19,621 nucleotides of DNA. Source: JBFLVN01 sp040758475 (lineage in GTDB: Bacteria; JAGRBM01). The translations under genes and the position numbers were made by a program. Positions 14,243 to 19,621 of this stretch are shown piece after piece. A model generated the notes under the pieces. That model was not told where the DNA came from and searched no databases. It saw nothing but the letters and a program-made list of their open reading frames with translations. Position 1 is the stretch's first letter, and each line of letters opens with the position of its first letter. The stretch is taken from positions 1 through 19,621 of the forward strand of contig JBFLVN010000031.1 in assembly GCA_040758475.1 (NCBI GenBank), in the 5' to 3' direction.

Positions 14243-16474
14243 TCAGGGAACGTCGAACGAAAGATCGATCACCGCGCCGCCGCCGAAGCGGACGGAGAGT
14301 TTCGCGGCGCCTTTGTCGAAGGAAAGCCCCGACACGGGGGTCGTCTGTTCCTTGCCTTCCTTGCCGAGGATCACCGGACGGACTTTCGCCCAGGGTTTGG
14401 CGTCCACGTTCGCATCCACCCGCAGCCCTTCGGCGCGGCTCCCGTGGGGTTTGATCTGGAGCCGGATGCGAGCTTCATCCGAACCGCCACCCACGATGAC
14501 GCGCAAGAGGTGTTCCCCCGTTCCAAGGGGAATGGGATTTCCGGGGACGGGTTTTTCGTTCAGAAGGACTTTCACCTTGCCGCTGGCCTGGAGCTTGGTT
14601 TCCAGGAGGAGGGGTTCGAGGGCGAACTCGGCCGAGTTTTTTCCTTCCACGATCCCGATCGTGCGGGTGGCCTTCTTCCAGCCGGGCTTGGAGGCCACGA
14701 GGGTTAATTTATCACCCACGCTGATCTGGTCCGTCTGGTAGGGGGCGCTGCCCGCTTTTTTGCCGTTCACCCAGATGGCCGTGCCCTTGGGGGTGGCCGT
14801 AACGCGCAGGTTCGCCCGGAGCACCGCCAGTTGCACCGTGAAGCGCGGGGTTTCCCGGGGGCCCAGCTCGAAGGGGATTTCCTCTTTCCGGAAACCCGGG
14901 CGCGCGATGCCCAGGACGTGTTCTTTGCCGACTTCGACTCCCTCGATCACGAGCGGTGTTTTCCCTGCGACTTCCTTCCCATCCAGGGTCGCCAGGGCTC
15001 CGGGCGGTTCCGTGTTCAAGATGATCTGGCCCATCTCCCGGGTGAGTTCGACTTTCTGGACGACGATCTTTGGAGATTCTTTTTGAAGGACCAGCATCGT
15101 TTCGTAGGGTTTGAAGCCCGGGCTTTCGACCTTGAGAATGTGCTCTTTGCCGATCCGGATACGGTCGAATTTGGCGGGCGTCGCGGCGGTAAGGACCTGA
15201 TCGTCGAAGAGCACCGTCGCCGTCGCGCCAGGGGGGTCGCTCTCCACCCGGACGACCCGGTACTTTCTGGCCTTGATCCACGGCTTGATCGCGAGGCGGT
15301 AGGTGAGGAATCCCACGCCCGTGAGGAGCGAAACGACGATCAGGGCTGCGAGCGAATTGTAGAGAAGGTTCGTAGCCCGTCCGGTAGTGATGGCGACGGG
15401 GCCCGCCTCGGCCGCCTCCGCGCGGGCGATGGCCTGCTGGGCCCCGGAGGAGACCCGGGTTTTCTCGACTTGCCGTCCGCCAGCCGGCATTTCCGGCAGG
15501 GCTTCGGGCTTTCCGAAAAGTTCCCGCATATAGTCGGCCACGGAGGGGGAGGGGTGCTTGGGGCCTTCTTCCCGGAGGAACTCTTCGAGGGCCCGGATGA
15601 ACTCCCGCGCCGATCCGTAGCGGTCCCCGGGATTTCGCGCCGTGGCTTTCTGGAGAATGGCAGCAAGGTCCGGGGGGATTTCCGCCCAGGGATCCCGGCC
15701 CGCGCTGGTCCAGTAGGAGAGGTCTCCCCGCTGAATGGCGTCCAGCAGCGGGCGAAGCCCCATCTCGGCCGGGTAGAGGCGCTCGCCCGTGAGCAATTCA
15801 AAGAGGACGAGCCCCAGGGAATAGAGATCGCTCCGAGCGTCAAGTGGTTCGCCCCCCACTTGTTCGGGCGACATGTAGCAGTAGGAGCCCTTGATGGCGC
15901 CGTTTTCCGTCCGGTCGGTGGCCGAGGCGACCTTGGCGAGGCCGAAGTCGATCAGCTTCACCTCTCCTTCATAGGAGACGAGGATGTTCTTGGGAGCCAC
16001 GTCCCGGTGGATGAGGCCCATGGGCGTTCCGTCGGCGGAAATTTTCCGGTGGGCGTAATCGAGGCCTCGCAGCACGGAGAGGGCGATCTCGCAGGCGATC
16101 TTGACGGGAAGGCCCTTTTTCCCGGCCTCGTGTGCCTTGGCGACGATGTCCCCCAGGTTTTCCCCGTGGACCCATTCCATGGCGATGAAATGGGTGTCCT
16201 CCATTTTTCCGAAATCGAAGATCTGAACGATGCTCGCGTGGGAGAGCTGGGCCGCTACGCGTGCCTCGTTGTGGAACATGGAGACGAAAGAAGGATTGCG
16301 CGAAAGGGAGGGGAGGAGTTTCTTGATGACGAGCTGCTTGGCGAAGCCTTCTTCTTTTTCCAGGCTCGCGAGGTAGATTTCCCCCATTCCGCCCGATGCG
16401 AGCTTCTTGATGATGCGGTAGCGGCCGAGCTGGGAATTATCCGCCGGAGCGGCAAGTTCAGGAGAGCCATTCAT
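14243..16474 (-). CDS. Membrane-anchored Ser/Thr protein kinase with C-terminal PEGA repeats
   Basis: Hanks-type kinase of 743 aa. The cytoplasmic domain (about 18-300) has the Gly loop ASGGMGEIYLA (26-36), Lys51, the helix-C Glu70, HRDVAPKN (156-163), DFG (176-178) and SPEQ (202-205), so it should be active. HRDVAPKN rather than HRDLKPEN resembles myxobacterial kinases. One membrane helix lies near 370-392. Beyond it are about three PEGA-type beta repeats (407-477, 483-551, 555-620), recognisable by DPPGATATV, EPPGALATLDGK and ATPKGTAIWVNGKKAG, then a diverged tail. The repeats would face the periplasm and may sense or bind the envelope. The ATG at 16474 has only a distant GGAG (18 nt), so the start is less certain. 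It converges on bamA with 9 bp between stops and follows the exoribonuclease gene by 62 bp. Confidence 0.94.
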   Translation of the reverse strand: MNGSPELAAPADNSQLGRYRIIKKLASGGMGEIYLASLEKEEGFAKQLVIKKLLPSLSRNPSFVSMFHNEARVAAQLSHASIVQIFDFGKMEDTHFIAMEWVHGENLGDIVAKAHEAGKKGLPVKIACEIALSVLRGLDYAHRKISADGTPMGLIHRDVAPKNILVSYEGEVKLIDFGLAKVASATDRTENGAIKGSYCYMSPEQVGGEPLDARSDLYSLGLVLFELLTGERLYPAEMGLRPLLDAIQRGDLSYWTSAGRDPWAEIPPDLAAILQKATARNPGDRYGSAREFIRALEEFLREEGPKHPSPSVADYMRELFGKPEALPEMPAGGRQVEKTRVSSGAQQAIARAEAAEAGPVAITTGRATNLLYNSLAALIVVSLLTGVGFLTYRLAIKPWIKARKYRVVRVESDPPGATATVLFDDQVLTAATPAKFDRIRIGKEHILKVESPGFKPYETMLVLQKESPKIVVQKVELTREMGQIILNTEPPGALATLDGKEVAGKTPLVIEGVEVGKEHVLGIARPGFRKEEIPFELGPRETPRFTVQLAVLRANLRVTATPKGTAIWVNGKKAGSAPYQTDQISVGDKLTLVASKPGWKKATRTIGIVEGKNSAEFALEPLLLETKLQASGKVKVLLNEKPVPGNPIPLGTGEHLLRVIVGGGSDEARIRLQIKPHGSRAEGLRVDANVDAKPWAKVRPVILGKEGKEQTTPVSGLSFDKGAAKLSVRFGGGAVIDLSFDVP

Positions 16475-16508
16475 TGGGACTGCTTGCTACGTCTCCTGAC
16501 CGCGGCGC

Positions 16509-16526
16509 CCCAGCGGGGCCGCTGGG
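16509..16526 (-). other. Perfect hairpin in the exoribonuclease-kinase gap
   Basis: On the - strand CCCAGCG-GCCC-CGCTGGG is a 7-bp GC-rich stem with a 4-nt loop, 10 bp past the exoribonuclease stop and upstream of the kinase start. No T-tract follows, so it is more likely an mRNA-stabilising or attenuating hairpin than a full terminator. Confidence 0.4.
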
Positions 16527-16536
16527 ATGAAACGGT

Positions 16537-17646
16537 CTATTTGCGGCCCGCGCGCTGGAAGAGATCGAGGGTGGGCGCGCCTCCCGCCCGGCCCCCGGTT
16601 TCGCTGGAAGCCGGAGCGGCCTTGGCCCCCTGTTCCTTGGGGAGTTCCACGAGTTTTTCCGGCCACGTGGGCGGCTCCCCTTCCCCGCGGAAGAAGGAGC
16701 GGCCCATGGACCCGTTGTATTCGGTCCATTCCGGCTCACCCGCCGAGGGGCGGCGGATCTGTTCCGTGATGGCGTTGATCTTGGAATCGAGGTCGTCGAG
16801 CCGATGGACGAGCTCGGCTTCGAGCGTCTGCGGGAGCTTGGGCGAGCCGAACTCGTACGTCCCGTGGTGGGCGACCAGGATGTGTTTGAGCCGCAAGGCG
16901 AGTTCCGGTGGAAAATCCTTCCGCTTGGCGATGGCCTCGCTCACCTTGACCACACCCATCACGAGATGGCCCACGAGTTTCCCTTCGTCCGTGTAGCCGA
17001 AGGCCCGGTCGTAGGAGAGCTCCCAGACTTTTCCCATGTCGTGCATGATGCAGCCGAAGACCACCTGGCTTTCGTCGACGTGGGGGTAGTGGGGGCAGAC
17101 CCGCTTGGCGAGGTGCGCGAGCGAGAGGACGTGTTCGAGGAGCCCTCCGATCCAGGGATGATGGATTCCTTTGGCCGCGGGTGCTTTGCGGAAGAGCTCG
17201 CTGAAGGATTTCTCCGTCAGCACGTCGAGGAGAAGCCCTTTCACGTGGGGGTCTTTCAAATCCTTCACGATAGTGAGGAGCCGGTTCCACATCTCTTCGA
17301 CGTCGTACCGGGTCGTTGGGAGGAAGTCGGAAGGATCGGCTTCCTGGGGCGGGACGCGCCGCAGGGAATCGAGCCGGAGCTGGAGCTTTCCGTTGTAGGA
17401 TTCGACGGCGCCCTGGACGAAAACGATGTCACCGAGTTCGAACCGGCGGGCCATTTCCTCCGCGTCTTCCCAGACGCGGGCGGCTAGTTCGCCCGTACGG
17501 TCCTGGACTTTCACGATGAGATAGGGCTTCCCGGCGCGGGTGAGCGCCGTTTGTTTTTGATTGACGAGGAACGTTCCTTCCACGCGGTCTCCGTCGGAGA
17601 GATCGGCGAGAAAGACGCGCCCCGTGCGTCCGGATGGTGCGGCCAT
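16537..17646 (-). CDS. YhaM-family 3'-5' exoribonuclease (OB-fold plus HD domain)
   Basis: Predicted metal-dependent RNase of 369 aa that trims RNA from the 3' end. An OB-fold nucleic-acid-binding domain covers about 18-97 (GDRVEGTFLVNQKQTALTR and FELGDIVFVQGAVESYNGKLQL). The HD phosphohydrolase domain follows: HHPWIGGLLEH (162-172), the metal pair His202-Asp203 in MHDMGK, His227 in GHLVMG, AHHG (259-262) and HRLDDLDSK (281-289). Spacing and residues match Bacillus YhaM closely, so the call is firm at family level, though the substrate is untested. The C-terminal 60 residues are a low-complexity, probably disordered tail rich in Gly, Ala and Pro. ATG at 17646 has a modest GGGGA about 10 nt upstream. 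It may be co-transcribed with the kinase. Confidence 0.93.
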   Translation of the reverse strand: MAAPSGRTGRVFLADLSDGDRVEGTFLVNQKQTALTRAGKPYLIVKVQDRTGELAARVWEDAEEMARRFELGDIVFVQGAVESYNGKLQLRLDSLRRVPPQEADPSDFLPTTRYDVEEMWNRLLTIVKDLKDPHVKGLLLDVLTEKSFSELFRKAPAAKGIHHPWIGGLLEHVLSLAHLAKRVCPHYPHVDESQVVFGCIMHDMGKVWELSYDRAFGYTDEGKLVGHLVMGVVKVSEAIAKRKDFPPELALRLKHILVAHHGTYEFGSPKLPQTLEAELVHRLDDLDSKINAITEQIRRPSAGEPEWTEYNGSMGRSFFRGEGEPPTWPEKLVELPKEQGAKAAPASSETGGRAGGAPTLDLFQRAGRK

Positions 17647-17664
17647 GTTTTTGATCCCCGATAG

Positions 17665-17688
17665 ACCAGCCTCTTCCCCAAGGCTGGT
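17665..17688 (-). promoter_or_regulatory. Hairpin in the exoribonuclease 5' leader
   Basis: ACCAGCCT (17665-17672) and AGGCTGGT (17681-17688) form a perfect 8-bp stem with an 8-nt loop. It lies 18 nt upstream of the ATG at 17646 on the - strand, so it would sit in that mRNA's leader. From the + strand it has no downstream gene of its own and no T-tract. Confidence 0.4.
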
Positions 17689-17705
17689 GGTAGCCTCTTA
17701 GATGC

Positions 17706-17744
17706 CCCACCGGCAAGAAACACCTAAACTTTAGCCCACCGGCA
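17706..17744. repeat. Direct repeat in the divergent exoribonuclease/antiporter region
   Basis: CCCACCGGCA occurs at 17706-17715 and again at 17735-17744, 29 bp apart start to start (close to three helical turns), around an AT-richer stretch. This could be a pair of same-face binding sites. The rest of the 208-bp gap between the two divergent start codons shows no clear promoter. Confidence 0.3.
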
Positions 17745-17854
17745 CCGCCGAACAAAGCAGGGCAGGAGAGCTTTTTCAGGAATGCTTTTCTTGGTCAATG
17801 GGGGGCTCTTACTCACTTTTGGCGCGCTGTTTGGTGAGAAGTGCATCGCAAGCC

Positions 17855-19621
17855 ATGATGCTGCCCATGAATCATCTCGGTATCACGCTCGGTATTGCCG
17901 GCGCCGCCGGTGCGATAGCGTTCGTTATTGCTGATCGTTTGAAGCTTCCAAGCATCTTGCTGTACTTGGCGTTCGGATTGGGATTGGGGCCGTTGGGCGC
18001 CGCGATCGTGGAGACGGGAGAACTCAACACTGTTTTACCTGTGATCGTTCCCTTGGCGGCGGCGATCATCCTGTTTGAAGGGGGGCTTAGCCTCGACATC
18101 GGCGCGGTTCGGGGGGCTGCCCGGCCGCTTCGCAACCTCTTGACGGTCGGCGTAGCCGTGTCGTTCGTGGGTGGTACGTTGATTGGCTGGCTGGCCGGTG
18201 GGCTTCCGCTCGCTCCCGCAGCAATTTTCGGATCCCTCATGATCGTTACGGGACCTACGGTTATCGCCCCCATCTTGCGCCGTGTGCCGCTTGTCCGGCG
18301 CGTACGGGGGCTCTTGCATTGGGAATCCATCCTCGTCGATCCCATTGGCATCATCGTGGCGGTTCTCGCCACGGAGTACGTCATCGGCCGCTCCGGAACT
18401 GGCGCTCAACCGCTGGTGCGTGTCGTCCTCCAGATCGTCGCGGGCTGCGCGGTGGGGGCGGCTGTCGGATTGGTGGCGGGATACATTCTGGGCCGCCGTT
18501 ATTTCGCTTCCGCCCAGCGAGCGGACGCGGCGAATATTACGGCCGTCGGCGCGGCGCTTGCGAGTTTTGCAGCGGCTGAGTCCTTGGTTCACGAGGGAGG
18601 GATTGTTAGCGTAACCGTGGCGGGCCTCACGCTATCCTTGTTCCGGATTCCTTGGCTCAGGGGAGTACGCCATTTCAAAGAGCAAATGACGGCTCTCCTG
18701 GTCGCGACTCTTTTCGTCCTTATCGCCGCGTCGATTGATCCCCGTGCCGTGGTCGTCCACGGCTGGCGAATATGGATTTCAGTGGCCCTGGTGGCGCTCG
18801 TGCTGCGCCCCATCGGCGTTTTTCTTTCCACTCGGGGCAGTGATCTGCCATTCGCTGAACGACTATGCGTGGCATGGATCGGTCCAAGGGGGATCATCGC
18901 GGCGGCTGGCGCCTCGTTGGCCGTCATCAAGCTCCGGGAACACGGCGCCGAAGGAGGAGATGCCTTGGAATCCCTGGTGTTCGCCACCATCGCCGCCACG
19001 GTACTCGTGCAGGGACTCTCGGCTGGCGTGGTGGCCAAGTGGCTCGGCGTGCGGGCCAAGCGCCCCCCGGGCCTCGCCATCGCCGGGGCCAATGAGTTGG
19101 CGCAACGGATCGCTCTTTGCCTGCGTGATTCGGGCGTTCCCACGCGCCTTCTCGATACCAACGAAACGCGCTGCGCCGAAGCCCGGCACAAGGGCCTTGA
19201 AGTGCTTTGGGGCAGCGCCAGCGATTCCACGCAGATTGCATCCTTGTGCGAGGACCGCGGCCGGTTTCTGGCGCTCACTCCAAACGCTGAAGTGAATGCG
19301 TTGGCGGCGATGCATGCCCGTGAACTCCTGGGGATTGGTTGCGCCTACCGAGTGCAGTTGCCCGACCCTGATGGTGGGACGAGGCTCGCTCCCCTTGACG
19401 CGGATGATCGGTTGGCATTCGCGGTTCCGCTAGACGTAGAGGTCATTGCGCTGGCTTTGCAAGAGAGAAAGGCGGAAGTGAATGCCGTAGAAGCAGTGAG
19501 GGATGGAATGATCGGAGTGGACGAAATCACGCCCGGCGCACTCCCCCTGATCGTTTTACGAGAGGGAGTCGCGCTGATAGCCGCCCCTGGCCTCGAAGTT
19601 CGCAGGCAAGACCGTTGCGTC
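17855..19621 (+). CDS. Na+/H+ (cation:proton) antiporter with C-terminal RCK/TrkA-N-like domain; 3' end outside window
   Basis: Inner-membrane cation:proton exchanger; 589 codons are visible and the frame is open at the window edge. Residues 1-400 are about a dozen hydrophobic segments of the CPA/NhaP type. Marks are LPSILLYLAFGLGLGP (31-46), ILFEGGLSLD (72-81), VTGPTVIAPILRR (131-143) and ESILVDPIGI (158-167), with the key Asp162 preceded by Val rather than the Asn or Asp common in CPA1 and CPA2. From about 404, GLAIAGANELAQRIA and RLLDTNE look like the Rossmann start of a TrkA-N/RCK domain, suggesting nucleotide or ligand gating. The start is uncertain: ATG at 17855, 17858 and 17867 and an earlier in-frame ATG at 17798 are all possible, none with a well-placed ribosome-binding site; 17855 best fits the family. 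Codon use is unlike its neighbours (many TTG, CGT and GTT). Confidence 0.88.
   Translation, partial: MMLPMNHLGITLGIAGAAGAIAFVIADRLKLPSILLYLAFGLGLGPLGAAIVETGELNTVLPVIVPLAAAIILFEGGLSLDIGAVRGAARPLRNLLTVGVAVSFVGGTLIGWLAGGLPLAPAAIFGSLMIVTGPTVIAPILRRVPLVRRVRGLLHWESILVDPIGIIVAVLATEYVIGRSGTGAQPLVRVVLQIVAGCAVGAAVGLVAGYILGRRYFASAQRADAANITAVGAALASFAAAESLVHEGGIVSVTVAGLTLSLFRIPWLRGVRHFKEQMTALLVATLFVLIAASIDPRAVVVHGWRIWISVALVALVLRPIGVFLSTRGSDLPFAERLCVAWIGPRGIIAAAGASLAVIKLREHGAEGGDALESLVFATIAATVLVQGLSAGVVAKWLGVRAKRPPGLAIAGANELAQRIALCLRDSGVPTRLLDTNETRCAEARHKGLEVLWGSASDSTQIASLCEDRGRFLALTPNAEVNALAAMHARELLGIGCAYRVQLPDPDGGTRLAPLDADDRLAFAVPLDVEVIALALQERKAEVNAVEAVRDGMIGVDEITPGALPLIVLREGVALIAAPGLEVRRQDRCV

Noticed and set aside
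14831..16996. 721-codon open frame on the + strand across the kinase and exoribonuclease genes
   Set aside because: It is a shadow of the antisense genes, caused by GC-rich third positions. Its translation is Gly/Arg/Glu-rich with no domain pattern, and it crosses two well-supported genes.
17872..18592. Minus-strand open frames of 170-185 codons inside the antiporter region
   Set aside because: The + strand frame reads continuously as a multi-pass antiporter with family motifs from 17855 to the window edge.
1..19621. CRISPR array, tRNA or rRNA genes, insertion sequences, toxin-antitoxin or phage genes
   Set aside because: I found no regularly spaced repeats, no cloverleaf-like segment, no transposase or integrase motif and no terminal inverted repeats on reading both strands.

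Overview
This is a GC-rich, tightly packed bacterial chromosome segment. The organism is Gram-negative and diderm, because the window carries BamA, Lol transporter genes and a lipoprotein. The order lysS - lolC - lolD - bamA, the Myxococcus-style Ser/Thr kinase with PEGA repeats, and the acyl-CoA type enzymes (carboxyltransferase, dienoyl-CoA reductase-like SDR, luciferase-like monooxygenase) suggest a heterotroph of the former Deltaproteobacteria or an allied uncultured phylum. That placement is inference; no rRNA or other marker settles it. I see no tRNA, rRNA, CRISPR array, insertion sequence or prophage gene.

Layout. 1-2.2 kb (+): the 3' part of an acyl-CoA (probably propionyl-CoA) carboxylase beta subunit, then a TVP38/TMEM64 (VTT-domain) membrane protein. 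2.2-4.2 kb: a divergent pair, a MerR-type regulator (-) and a luciferase-like monooxygenase (+), separated by a short region with a strong inverted repeat. 4.2-7.2 kb (-): dxs (isoprenoid precursor synthesis) and a lipoprotein with two FKBP prolyl-isomerase domains. 7.3-8.2 kb (+): a 2,4-dienoyl-CoA reductase-like SDR. 8.3-14.2 kb (+): a compact run lysS-lolC-lolD-bamA, linking lysyl-tRNA charging to outer-membrane lipoprotein and barrel-protein delivery; lolC/lolD abut and lolD/bamA overlap. 14.2-17.6 kb (-): a YhaM-like 3'-5' exoribonuclease followed by a membrane Ser/Thr kinase with PEGA repeats, convergent with bamA. 17.9 kb to the end (+): the start of a Na+/H+ antiporter with a C-terminal RCK-like domain, cut by the window edge and visibly different in codon use.

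Most of the window is ordinary core metabolism and envelope biogenesis, and I do not see a multi-gene undescribed system. The points that most repay a second look are: the MerR regulator, which appears to carry a second degenerate winged-helix domain, and its operator-like inverted repeat; the SDR, whose expected catalytic Tyr position holds Trp; small perfect hairpins placed directly at the ribosome-binding sites of dxs and lysS; and a short coding-looking fragment upstream of dxs.
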